NCBI GenBank assembly: GCA_034044135.1
Contig: CP139021.1
Coordinates: 4,789,635 to 4,853,634, forward strand
Length of the DNA: 64,000 bases
DNA from: Flammeovirgaceae bacterium SG7u.111
GTDB taxonomy: Bacteria; Bacteroidota; Bacteroidia; Cytophagales; Flammeovirgaceae
Reading direction: 5' to 3'
Shown here: positions 37,865 through 46,508 of the stretch, one piece after another
Numbering within the stretch: position 1 is the stretch's first letter
How the letters are laid out: each line of letters starts with the position of its first letter
The notes under the pieces: generated by a model
What the model saw: the letters and a program-made list of their open reading frames with translations, nothing else
What the model was told of the DNA's origin: nothing
Databases searched by the model: none
Position numbers and translations under genes: made by a program

Positions 37865-39289
37865 ATGAAAACCTTATTCTTCATTATTATCTCTACCATG
37901 CTAAGTTCCATCCAATTTGCCGAAGCACAAAAACTCTCCAAAACACTGCCTTCCGAAAAGGAAAGCAACATTAAGCTGGAGTACGATCAAAAAAACGGAA
38001 CCTATAATTTCTCTCCCAGAGACGAGACACTTCCAACAACATCATCGTTCCAATATACTTCTGTAAATGGATTTTTTATAGCCGATGTGTTTTTAGGAAA
38101 GAAACCTTCCAATGGAAAAATAGGCTTTCGGGTCACCCCTTCAACTAATAGCTCCGCACCCATTGCCGGTTTTTTAGTAGAAGGAAACAAAGTTTCCATA
38201 GTAGATACCGAAGGAAAATCACACGATATCCAACAAGAAAACACCGACTTTTTACGCATAGAAAAACGCGACAGCATATTAAATTTTTACCTGAAGGGAG
38301 AAAATGACTTACTTGAAAAAGTAGGAAAAGTCAACTCTTCCACAGTAGATATAAATATTGGGCTTTATATTGAAGACATCCAAGGCGAAGCATCTTTCTA
38401 TAACTTCAGGCTGAGCCAGCCCATTTACAACCCAACAGGAAGCCGTAGCTTAACAAGCCGCTTGGAAATACTGGATATCAATACCTTGCGGCGAAATATT
38501 GTATACGAAAACTTCCAGCATTTTGAAGCCCCAAACTGGAGTAGGGATGGCAAAACACTTATTTTCAATCAAGAAGGGCGGTTATACAAAATTCCCATAA
38601 ACGGGGGGAAGCCTAAGCTTATAAAAACAGGAGACGCACAAAAGCTCAACAACGACCATGGACTTTCGCCAGATGGAAAAATGCTCGCCATCAGCCATCA
38701 CGACGGGGAATTTAGAACTGCAGACAACTCTACGGTGTATGTATTACCTTCCAAAGGAGGAAGGCCGAAAAAAGTAACCACGAACAACCCATCTTATTGG
38801 CATGGCTGGTCGCCCGATGGCAAAACACTTGCCTATGTAGGTAGAAGAAATGGGCAATACGATATTTATACCATCCCCGTGGAAGGCGGTGAAGAAACTC
38901 GCCTCACAACAGCAGAAGGCTTGGATGATGGCCCTGATTATTCTCCTGATGGCAAGTATATTTTCTTCAATTCTGACCGGACAGGCAGTATGGATATTTG
39001 GAGGATGGATACCGATGGACAAAACCAAACCCAGATTACCGATGACCCTTTCCAAAACTGGTTTCCACACCCTTCGCCCGATGGCAAATGGATCGTTTTC
39101 CTTTCTTACCCTCCTGAAGTAGGCGCTGGCCTCCACCCTCCCAACCTCAAAGTAATGCTTCGTATGATGCCTTTGGAGGGCGGTCCAATAAAAGTTTTGG
39201 CTTATCTTTATGGCGGGCAGGGAACTATAAATGTCCCGTCTTGGTCGCCCGATGGGCAAAAATTTGCGTTCGTTTCTTATTCTTATTGA
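37865..39289 (+). CDS. Secreted TolB-like beta-propeller (PD40 repeat) protein
   Basis: A 474-residue exported protein with signal peptide [21 protein letters not shown]. The first ~190 residues form a beta-sandwich-like domain ([18 protein letters not shown]). Residues 200-474 contain at least six PD40/WD40-like repeats of the WSPDGK type ([54 protein letters not shown]), which fold as a propeller. Such proteins bind partners or ligands in the periplasm; I see no catalytic residues. It lies 123 bases before the M28 peptidase gene and may be cotranscribed with it. Confidence 0.88.
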   Translation: MKTLFFIIISTMLSSIQFAEAQKLSKTLPSEKESNIKLEYDQKNGTYNFSPRDETLPTTSSFQYTSVNGFFIADVFLGKKPSNGKIGFRVTPSTNSSAPIAGFLVEGNKVSIVDTEGKSHDIQQENTDFLRIEKRDSILNFYLKGENDLLEKVGKVNSSTVDINIGLYIEDIQGEASFYNFRLSQPIYNPTGSRSLTSRLEILDINTLRRNIVYENFQHFEAPNWSRDGKTLIFNQEGRLYKIPINGGKPKLIKTGDAQKLNNDHGLSPDGKMLAISHHDGEFRTADNSTVYVLPSKGGRPKKVTTNNPSYWHGWSPDGKTLAYVGRRNGQYDIYTIPVEGGEETRLTTAEGLDDGPDYSPDGKYIFFNSDRTGSMDIWRMDTDGQNQTQITDDPFQNWFPHPSPDGKWIVFLSYPPEVGAGLHPPNLKVMLRMMPLEGGPIKVLAYLYGGQGTINVPSWSPDGQKFAFVSYSY

Positions 39290-39412
39290 TGTATGAAAAC
39301 CCTTTTTCTGACAACAACTGGTGCGATCATCCGCTCGTGCCCTACATTTTATGTTAAAAAAGTCTCATGTATACGCTCAACTAATCACCTATTTCATCCT
39401 ATTACTTTTTGT

Positions 39413-40678
39413 ATGAAAACACTTTTTCTAATTTCCCTTTCCCTGCTTGCCTTTACACAACCTCTCTTTTCCCAAAACCTTCCCTTGGCAAAGCAACAAG
39501 TAGATACGCTCTGCTCTCCAGCAATGCTCGGGAGAGGCTATAATTCCGAAGGAGATAAAAAAGCTGCCGAGTACATCCGCAACGAGTTCAAAAGCATCGG
39601 TTTGGAAGACATAGCCGAAGACTATTACCAAAAATTTCAGCTCAATGTGAACACTTTCCCCAACCAAGTGTACCTCAAGCTAGGTAAAAAAACATTGATC
39701 CCCGGCAGAGATTTCATCCCCGACCCCTCTTCGGGCAATGCTTGGGGCAAAGGAAAGCTCATCCAGCTCGACACCCTCATTTTCTCCGATTCGGTGGCTC
39801 AAGAGAAGTTTTTACAGCAAGATTTGATAGGCAACGTCTTGGTGTACGACGAAAAGTTTGATGCAGCCGTGTACAAACTTCCCCGCAAGCCAATGGTCAA
39901 ACTTATGCAAGCGGCGGCGGTAATTGTACTCGTAGATAAACTCACCTTTGGTGTAGGCAGGCAACAAATGAGGTTTGGAAAGTTCAAAGTACTGAAATCA
40001 AGCTTCGATGCCAAAGCCAAGAAAGTACACTACCAACTGGTGGCAGAGCTCAAAGAGCGATACATCACCCAAAACGTGATGGGGATGGTGGAAGGAACGG
40101 CAAAGCCCGACTCCTTTCTGATTGTAAGCGCACACTACGACCACCTCGGCACACTCGGTGAAAATGTGTATTTCCCAGGCGGAAACGACAATGCCAGCGG
40201 CACCGCACTCCTCTTACAAATGGCAAAGCATTTTAAGGAAACCCCCCCTGCTTTTTCCATCATTTTCATTGCTTTTGGGGCAGAAGAAGCGGGGCTGGTA
40301 GGCTCGCAATACTACGTCCATTACCCCATAGTTCCGCTCGACAAAACCGCTTTTATGCTCAACCTTGACCTCATAGGCACGGGCGAAGAAGGAGTGATGG
40401 TGGTAAATGGGTTGATATTTCAAGATGAATTCAAGCTGCTGGAAGAAGTGAATAAAAAGGGCGGCTACCTTTCGGAAATCAAAAAACGGGGAAAAGCCGC
40501 CAATTCCGACCATTATCCCTTCTCCGAAAACGGAGTTAAATCCTTCTTTTTCTACCTCATGGGAGATTGGAAAAATTATCACGACATTTACGACGACAAC
40601 CAAGTGCCGCTCACGAAGTTTCCCGAAACCTTCAAGCTCTGCGTCGACTTTTTGGATGCTTTGCAAGAGCGTAGTTAA
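39413..40678 (+). CDS. Secreted M28 family zinc aminopeptidase
   Basis: A 421-residue exported peptidase (signal peptide MKTLFLISLSLLAFTQPLFS). I chose the ATG at 39413 because it gives a clean signal; an in-frame ATG at 39293 adds 40 residues with no signal character. The two-zinc site of M28 is complete: SAHYDHLG (His, Asp), GNDNASGTALL (bridging Asp), FGAEEAGLVGS (general base Glu plus ligand), LNLDLIG (Asp) and NSDHYPF (His). A PA-like insert may be present at about residues 120-200. It would release N-terminal amino acids from peptides in the periplasm. Confidence 0.92.
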   Translation: MKTLFLISLSLLAFTQPLFSQNLPLAKQQVDTLCSPAMLGRGYNSEGDKKAAEYIRNEFKSIGLEDIAEDYYQKFQLNVNTFPNQVYLKLGKKTLIPGRDFIPDPSSGNAWGKGKLIQLDTLIFSDSVAQEKFLQQDLIGNVLVYDEKFDAAVYKLPRKPMVKLMQAAAVIVLVDKLTFGVGRQQMRFGKFKVLKSSFDAKAKKVHYQLVAELKERYITQNVMGMVEGTAKPDSFLIVSAHYDHLGTLGENVYFPGGNDNASGTALLLQMAKHFKETPPAFSIIFIAFGAEEAGLVGSQYYVHYPIVPLDKTAFMLNLDLIGTGEEGVMVVNGLIFQDEFKLLEEVNKKGGYLSEIKKRGKAANSDHYPFSENGVKSFFFYLMGDWKNYHDIYDDNQVPLTKFPETFKLCVDFLDALQERS

Positions 40679-40747
40679 CCCAAGGGCTATGGCATACAGC
40701 CTTTTTGTTAAGAACTACAACCATTAAAAAACTATTCAAAACCCTAG

Positions 40748-43384
40748 ATGTCGAAAACGAAAATTACCCAACTTTTTAACCAGTGGAAAAAAGCAAGGCA
40801 AAACGCCGAGCAGCATTCCCTCCATCAAGAACACTTGGTAGAGGCGATTGCCCTTTCCCAGAACCTTCGTTTTCAAGCCCAAGCTTCGCCAAAAGATAGT
40901 TTCGAGCTTTTCTCCACTTTTTCCGAACCCATTGCAAGCGTTTTATTTTCAGGAGAAAAAGGAAAAGAACCTGATACAAAATCCCCAATTACATTTGAAA
41001 TAAAAGAAGAAAAAAGCGGCAAAGAATTCGGGAAGCTTTACCACGCTTTTTGCGAGGAAATAGAAGAACAAAAGGAATTAGAAATAGCTAAAAAAAAGTA
41101 CGAAGAAGCACTTAAAAAGAACAAAAAAAACTTGCTCAAAGCTGCGGAAAAACTAGAAGTCTCCGACAGAAAGTTTTCCAAAAACCGTCAAGAGCTTGCG
41201 CAGTTTTACGGCGACATGCCCTTGGGAAAACCCTCCAAAAAACAGCTTTTCAGCCATGTAGCCAATTGCTTGAATTGCCTTCCCTTGCTAAAGGGAATCG
41301 GTTGGAAGTCCACCACTTTTCCCGCTCTTCTTGAGTTGGTCATCACCCTTTCCGAGCAAGCGGATGAACGCACAAAAGCAGCCAGTTTAGCCCTAGAAAA
41401 GTTGGTTCGAACGCTAACCAAAGGCTATGAAGAAAGTGAAAAAGCTACGTTCGTTTCCTCTTATATCGCCCTGCAAGAAAATGCTCAATTTGAGCTACAT
41501 CCTACATTTCTGGAAGCGATAACCCATTTTTCCCCATCGAAAAAAAAGGAAAACCAAAAAGCTTTATTTGTGGGAAATTTGCCCTATTCAACTTTCAAGA
41601 AAACGACCCAACTTACTGACCAGCTTACATCCTTGCTTTTGGCAGGAAAAACCGAAGTGATTTTTTGGGTGGAAAATGGGAAAGAGGATAAGAAAAAAAG
41701 TAGCACAAACGCAGCGCAAGCAGGGCTTTTCCAAACTACCCACCCGAACACGATTCGTTTCAAACAGTTGCTTTCTAGCGAATACGATGCTGTGCATTTC
41801 AATGCTTCAACCCAAAAAACTTTTCCCTTTCCAATTCCGTCCGAGGAAATTTCTTTCGGTAAAGTACTTGGAAAAGCGCAAAATGAGCAGTTTTCCCAAA
41901 CGCTCAATTCCCTTTCTTTTTTGGAGGAAAGGGTAAAAAAAGATGGCTCGTTTCAACTCGTTTTACCCAAGGTTTTCGCTACTGCTAAGGCATTTGAAGG
42001 GCTAAGAAATTGGCTGTGCGCAAAGTTCCAAAATTTGTGGTTGCTCCCCTTACAATTCGATGCAGCGGGCAACCCAAACGAGGATTTTTATTTGCTTTGT
42101 GAGGGAAATGGGAGTGGAAAGCCTAAAGCTACTTTAAGAGTTTTCTCGGAAAAAGCACCAACCTTGCACCAAGTTTTTGGGCAATGGAAAACCTTGCAAA
42201 GGTCCAGTCTCAACGAGCAGCCGATTGACCAACCTTGGGTGGTGGAAAAAGGAAGCGATTTCGAGAATTTGTTCCCACTTTTTGAGAAAGGAAACCCCTC
42301 GGCTATTTTCAAAAACCTAGCAAAACCCACCGAAACAGAGCCACCTTTTAGCCTTTCTTCAAGTGAAGCCTCCGTCATGGTTCAGCCTTTCATTCCTGCT
42401 TTTTCCAAGGGGAAAGTGGAAAAACCAATTCCTCATATTTTCATTTCCCAAACGGAGAAAGGTTTTATTCCTTTCGCTGGGCTTGCACCGTTTTCTAAAG
42501 AATACAAGGGGAAAGTTTTTGGTTTCTCTCTGGAGAAAAACATACAAAAAGAAGCGGTAAAAGCTTTCGAAAAACATTACGAGGCGTTAAAAACAAAACA
42601 GCTCAACAAGGTAAGAACTGGACTAACTCAAGACATTGAGCAAATGCTAAAGGAGCTGGACACTTTTACCAAAAACCTGCCCGTCATCCACAAATTCACC
42701 CTCAAAATGGTAGGTGATTTTGCAGAACTTGGCACAAACTTTAGCTTCGCAAACAGCGGCGAACTTGCCGAAACCGTTGCCCTTTTGGACGCCAAAACCA
42801 AACAACTTTACAAAAGCGCCCAAGAGCGGAAAACGCTATTTGAAAAGGTACTGAGAAAAACCGATAGGCTTCAAAAACTGCTAAAACAACTTGAAAATGA
42901 GGAAAAAGAAATAGAACACGCTATTGGGAAAATTGACGAGGAACGCCTTTTTTATTATACCTACGCTATTCTGAACCATCTGGAATTTGCCGAGGAATAC
43001 GGGGAAAAGCTTTCCAAAAACTTGGCAAAAATCCCGCTGTACGATGAGTTTCGGGAGTTTGCCAAAAGAGGCAAAAGCTTGTTCGAGCTCCACAGTGTTC
43101 AAGTAGAACCAGACTTACTACCCGCCCCCATTTTTGAAGACTTGGAAAAAGACGAACCCCTGCTCAAGCTCAACAAAAAAGAAGGCTGGATTTCCCTAGG
43201 AAACGGAAAAGCGCTGGTCATAGAAAACCCCGCTGTGTTCAATTGGCAACTTGATGGGAAAACCGCACTTTCTTACCTTTTAGGCAGGTTAAAAATAGCT
43301 CTAAAGCAAGTAGAAAAACCTAGTGAAGAGGAGTTGGTGAACGCAGTGCAGCGCTTGGTTTATGTTTGTGAGCAGGCAAATTAA
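40748..43384 (+). CDS. Type ISP restriction-modification-like protein with decayed methyltransferase motif
   Basis: An 878-residue soluble protein with no signal. The C-terminal part matches the pattern of the type ISP specificity region: LFYYTYAILNHLEF at about 732, then IPLYDEFREF and KSLFELHS, where family members read RIP...DF...G..L..LH..YE, then FNWQLDGKTALSYLL. Around residue 276 is ALFVGNLPYS, in the place of the N6-adenine methyltransferase motif IV (family GNPPY), with Pro changed to Leu. ERVKKDGSFQLVLPKVF and FEGLRNWLCAKF at about 395-425 match the region after motif IV. I see no AdoMet motif I, no nuclease and no helicase motifs. A Lys/Glu-rich coiled coil covers about 85-140. It is probably a domesticated or inactive relative. 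The start fits (ATG, MSKTKITQLF). Confidence 0.6.
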   Translation: MSKTKITQLFNQWKKARQNAEQHSLHQEHLVEAIALSQNLRFQAQASPKDSFELFSTFSEPIASVLFSGEKGKEPDTKSPITFEIKEEKSGKEFGKLYHAFCEEIEEQKELEIAKKKYEEALKKNKKNLLKAAEKLEVSDRKFSKNRQELAQFYGDMPLGKPSKKQLFSHVANCLNCLPLLKGIGWKSTTFPALLELVITLSEQADERTKAASLALEKLVRTLTKGYEESEKATFVSSYIALQENAQFELHPTFLEAITHFSPSKKKENQKALFVGNLPYSTFKKTTQLTDQLTSLLLAGKTEVIFWVENGKEDKKKSSTNAAQAGLFQTTHPNTIRFKQLLSSEYDAVHFNASTQKTFPFPIPSEEISFGKVLGKAQNEQFSQTLNSLSFLEERVKKDGSFQLVLPKVFATAKAFEGLRNWLCAKFQNLWLLPLQFDAAGNPNEDFYLLCEGNGSGKPKATLRVFSEKAPTLHQVFGQWKTLQRSSLNEQPIDQPWVVEKGSDFENLFPLFEKGNPSAIFKNLAKPTETEPPFSLSSSEASVMVQPFIPAFSKGKVEKPIPHIFISQTEKGFIPFAGLAPFSKEYKGKVFGFSLEKNIQKEAVKAFEKHYEALKTKQLNKVRTGLTQDIEQMLKELDTFTKNLPVIHKFTLKMVGDFAELGTNFSFANSGELAETVALLDAKTKQLYKSAQERKTLFEKVLRKTDRLQKLLKQLENEEKEIEHAIGKIDEERLFYYTYAILNHLEFAEEYGEKLSKNLAKIPLYDEFREFAKRGKSLFELHSVQVEPDLLPAPIFEDLEKDEPLLKLNKKEGWISLGNGKALVIENPAVFNWQLDGKTALSYLLGRLKIALKQVEKPSEEELVNAVQRLVYVCEQAN

Positions 43385-43523
43385 TACCGTCGTGGTCGTG
43401 AGAAGAATCAATCAAACAATTCCTTCCAACCAAAGTTTCCCTATCATACCAGCACACTTGGTTTTCATTCAACCTTAAACCATCACCCATAAACCGAAAA
43501 ACTTCATCTTCTAACTCTAGCTC

Positions 43524-44624
43524 ATGAATTCATACATCAACGCTGTGGGGAAAGCGACGGCTCCTTACAGGGTAAAACAAGCACACATTGCCGATTTTAT
43601 GTGTGAAACGCTCCAGCTATCCCCCGAAAAACAGCGCGAACTAAAAGTACTTTACCGGGCAACGGGCATCAATTACCGCTACTCTGCCATCAAGGATTTT
43701 GGAAACTCCAGAGGCAATTTTTCCTTTTTCCCCAATGAAAAAAATGCAAACCAACCAGGCGTTTCCAGCCGAATGGATCTTTATAAAGAAACTGCTCCAA
43801 AGATGGCATTTGAAGCTATTTCAAATTGCTTTGAGGGCTTTGAAGGCTACGGTTTAAAAGATATTACCCACATTATCACCATCAGTTGTACTGGACTTTA
43901 TGCTCCAGGTTTGGGTATCGAAATAATTAACCATTTTGGACTCAACAAAACCATCCAACGCACAGGGGTAAATTTCATGGGCTGCTACGGAGCATTCAAT
44001 GGGCTAAAAGTTGCTGATAACATCTGTCGAGCCAATCCTGAAGCAAACGTTCTCATGGTTTCGGTAGAGCTTTGTTCTATCCATTTCCAAGACAGCACTG
44101 CACCTGATGACCTCTTGGCAGCCTCCCTTTTTGCTGATGGATCGGCAGCAGCGCTTCTTTCTTCCAAGGCAATTTCTGGCTCGCTGAAAGTCGAGAGTTT
44201 CCACTGCGACCTAAACACGGAGGGAATAGACGAAATGGCGTGGGATATTGGCGATACGGGCTTCAATATGCGGCTTTCCCAGTATATTCCCGAGCTAGTA
44301 GGCGATGGTATTCCAAGCTTGGTAGAAAACCTGTTTTCGGGGCACAACATTCGACTAGATGATATTTCTCACTATGCTATACACCCTGGGGGGAAAAGAA
44401 TTCTGCAAAAAACAGAGGAAGTTTTGGAGATTAAGCGGGAGAAAAACAAGTTTGCACATGAAGTGCTGCGGGAATACGGCAACATGTCGTCTGCCACGGT
44501 GCTTTTTGTGCTGGATGCCGTGCTCCAAGAGATTGGAAAAACGGAAAAGAAAGGCAATGTACTGAGTATGGCATTTGGACCAGGGCTGACCCTTGAGTCA
44601 GCTTTCTTTAAATATGTACCGTAG
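43524..44624 (+). CDS. Type III polyketide synthase
   Basis: A 366-residue chalcone-synthase-like enzyme with the full catalytic triad: Cys in VNFMGCYGAFNGLK (about residue 155), His in SHYAIHPGGKRIL (about 290) and Asn in REYGNMSSATVLFVLD (about 323). The ketosynthase-fold motif TISCTGLYAPGLG is also present. Such enzymes extend an acyl-CoA with malonyl-CoA and cyclise it to a pyrone, resorcinol or phloroglucinol. No tailoring methyltransferase or oxidase is adjacent: the gene is followed by an insertion sequence 78 bases downstream, which may have separated it from partners. Confidence 0.93.
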   Translation: MNSYINAVGKATAPYRVKQAHIADFMCETLQLSPEKQRELKVLYRATGINYRYSAIKDFGNSRGNFSFFPNEKNANQPGVSSRMDLYKETAPKMAFEAISNCFEGFEGYGLKDITHIITISCTGLYAPGLGIEIINHFGLNKTIQRTGVNFMGCYGAFNGLKVADNICRANPEANVLMVSVELCSIHFQDSTAPDDLLAASLFADGSAAALLSSKAISGSLKVESFHCDLNTEGIDEMAWDIGDTGFNMRLSQYIPELVGDGIPSLVENLFSGHNIRLDDISHYAIHPGGKRILQKTEEVLEIKREKNKFAHEVLREYGNMSSATVLFVLDAVLQEIGKTEKKGNVLSMAFGPGLTLESAFFKYVP

Positions 44625-44702
44625 AGTGTAGAGGTTAGATGAATTGACAAACTCGGCTCACAAGTACAACTAGCAACAAGAAACCAGTAACCCCAGCAGT
44701 AA

Positions 44703-45566
44703 GAGCATGTTTAAATTTTGAAAAAAGCTGGGCAGCCCAAAACTTTGTAGTGACCAAACAACAAAGTTTATGGAAACCGACCAAAGCCGATTGACTGCCC
44801 AGCAATGGGAATATATCAAAGAATGCCTACCTGTGCAAAGAAAGCGTAAATATGATTTGCGCGACGTGGTGGATGGCATATTTTATATCTTGCGCACGGG
44901 GATGCAATGGCGGAACCTCTCCGGTGGATACCCCCCATGGCAGAGTGTCTATTATTATTTCCGCAGATGGAAACAGGACAACACCTTGGAGCGTATCAAC
45001 GCCCAGTTGAACAAGAAATGGAGAGTGGGGGAAAACAAAAAGGAGACCCCCAGTATGCTATCCATTGACAGCCAGTCGGTAAGGCGTGCGCCTTTCATAG
45101 GCCAGGACACCGGCATAGACGGTAACAAGAAGGTGGACGGCAGGAAAAGGCACGTGGTCACCGACACGTTGGGGTTGGTATGGGGCGTGCTCGCCGGCCC
45201 GGCCAACGAGCCTGATGGGGCGGCAGGGCAACGGGTGGCCGACCCCTTGCTGGGCTACCTGGATAGGATTAAGAAGATACTGGCCGACCATGCCTACAAA
45301 GAAGGCTTCATGGGCTGGGTGGAGGAAAATATCAGGGGTGTGGGGGTCGAGATTTCCTCTTGCCCACCGACCGCCAAGGGCTTCGTGCCCATCAAGTGGA
45401 GGTGGGTCACGGAAAGGACTTTCGGGACGCTCAATTTCTTCAGGAGGCTGTCCAAGGACTATGAAAAGACCACAAAAAGCCAAGAAGCTTGGGTGCTATG
45501 GCAAAACTGCCAAATAATACTCAACAGGCTCAAAAGAAAACATGAATTAAATTTTTAAACATGCTC
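44703..45566 (+). mobile_element. IS5-family insertion sequence, copy 2 (IS1031-like group), 864 bp
   Basis: The ends are GAGCATGTTTAAA (44703) and TTTAAACATGCTC (45566), a perfect terminal inverted repeat. Flanking TAA at 44700-44702 and 45567-45569 is the target duplication. It has the same ends, duplication and transposase type as copy 1 at 28064-28930 but is clearly divergent, so the two are separate arrivals or old relatives. It is GC-richer than neighbouring host genes. Confidence 0.92.
44770..45558 (+). CDS. IS5-family DDE transposase, copy 2
   Basis: A 262-residue intact transposase with the same domains as copy 1: helix-turn-helix (LTAQQWEYIKECLPV) and catalytic acids in SIDSQSVRRAPF, KILADHAYKEGF and WVTERTFGTLNFFRR. 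The last third is nearly identical to copy 1, while the segment at about residues 75-90 differs in length and sequence. Confidence 0.93.
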   Translation: METDQSRLTAQQWEYIKECLPVQRKRKYDLRDVVDGIFYILRTGMQWRNLSGGYPPWQSVYYYFRRWKQDNTLERINAQLNKKWRVGENKKETPSMLSIDSQSVRRAPFIGQDTGIDGNKKVDGRKRHVVTDTLGLVWGVLAGPANEPDGAAGQRVADPLLGYLDRIKKILADHAYKEGFMGWVEENIRGVGVEISSCPPTAKGFVPIKWRWVTERTFGTLNFFRRLSKDYEKTTKSQEAWVLWQNCQIILNRLKRKHELNF

Positions 45567-45605
45567 TAACAGAAATTATTCAAAAAAGCTATCTAAAAAA
45601 ACAAT

Positions 45606-46163
45606 ATGTCAGCAACACCATCTACCATGATTCCCTTGGGCTCAACCGCCCCTGATTTCACGCTTCCCGACACGGTGAGCGGCAAAGACATTGCCCTTTC
45701 TGAGCTTCAACCAGAAGTAGCAACAGTGATTATTTTCATCTGCAACCATTGCCCCTATGTGATTCACATAGCCCCTAAATTTGCCGAACTGGCAAAGGCT
45801 TACCAAGCAAAAGGAGTGAAATTCGTAGCCATTAGTTCGAACGATGTGGTAAATTACCCGCAAGACTCTCCTGAGAAAATGACGGAATTTGCCAAGGAAT
45901 ACGACTTGTCTTTCCCTTACCTCTACGACGAAAGCCAAGAAGTAGCCAAGGCGTACAAAGCAGCTTGCACGCCCGACCTTTTCGTGTTCGACAAAGACCT
46001 CAAATGCACCTACCGAGGGCAGTTCGATGCTTCCCGCCCCAAAAATGTTTTGCCTGTTACAGGTGAAGACTTGATAAATGCGTTGGATTTGATGTTGGAT
46101 GGAAAAGCTGTTCCCGAAACACAAATTCCTAGCATAGGCTGCAATATAAAGTGGAAGGCTTAG
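45606..46163 (+). CDS. Thioredoxin-fold peroxiredoxin-like protein (PRX_like1 type)
   Basis: A 185-residue cytoplasmic protein of the AhpC/TSA thioredoxin-fold superfamily. It starts MIPLGSTAPDFTLPDTVSGK and has the motif IFICNHCPYVIHI, where the CxxC-like N-H-C-P replaces the classic redox pair with a single Cys preceded by another Cys two residues away. The later KAACTPDLFVFDKD carries the cis-Pro expected of the fold. It matches the PRX_like1 group, whose function is poorly defined. It lies 37 bases after the insertion sequence and 40 bases before a small gene. Confidence 0.9.
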   Translation: MSATPSTMIPLGSTAPDFTLPDTVSGKDIALSELQPEVATVIIFICNHCPYVIHIAPKFAELAKAYQAKGVKFVAISSNDVVNYPQDSPEKMTEFAKEYDLSFPYLYDESQEVAKAYKAACTPDLFVFDKDLKCTYRGQFDASRPKNVLPVTGEDLINALDLMLDGKAVPETQIPSIGCNIKWKA

Positions 46164-46203
46164 TGGGGTTGCGGGTTGGAATTATTTATTAAAAACATCA
46201 GAA

Positions 46204-46425
46204 ATGGAAATCTATATAACTTCAAATGGCGAGATGGTTAATTTGCCTCAGGGCTTTGACCTAAAGATAGACGAGCTATCTAATGGTGTTTATGAAATCA
46301 ATATATCTGATAAAAATGGGCGAAGCGTTAGCGGGCAATGCACCGATACTGAGTTAGATTCATTGGTGCAGAAAGCAATTGAAAGCCTGAAAAAAGTGAG
46401 AGGGTATATTTCTGATACCAAATGA
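46204..46425 (+). CDS. Small hypothetical protein
   Basis: A 73-residue acidic protein with a beta-rich N-terminal half (MEIYITSNGEMVNLPQGFDL, GVYEINISDKNGRS) and a helical C-terminus (ELDSLVQKAIESLKKVRGYI). Codon use and amino-acid make-up look like a real gene. It follows the thioredoxin-fold gene by 40 bases and ends just before a terminator. I recognise no family. Confidence 0.65.
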   Translation: MEIYITSNGEMVNLPQGFDLKIDELSNGVYEINISDKNGRSVSGQCTDTELDSLVQKAIESLKKVRGYISDTK

Positions 46426-46453
46426 AGCCTATTCCTTCAGAATTCGTCTTAAA

Positions 46454-46488
46454 AAAACCAGCTCAAAGTGATTCTGTGAGCTGGTTTT
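46454..46488. terminator. Bidirectional terminator between convergent genes
   Basis: A perfect 12-bp stem, AAAACCAGCTCA (46454-46465) and TGAGCTGGTTTT (46477-46488), with A/T tracts on both sides. It serves the small gene on the + strand and the M20 dipeptidase on the - strand. Confidence 0.85.
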
Positions 46489-46508
46489 CTAATTTCTAAC
46501 CCCTTCTA

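Noticed and set aside
40748-43384. SMC-like or coiled-coil structural protein
   Set aside because: Only about 50 residues are clearly coiled coil and there is no Walker motif; the type ISP-like C-terminal pattern explains more of the sequence.
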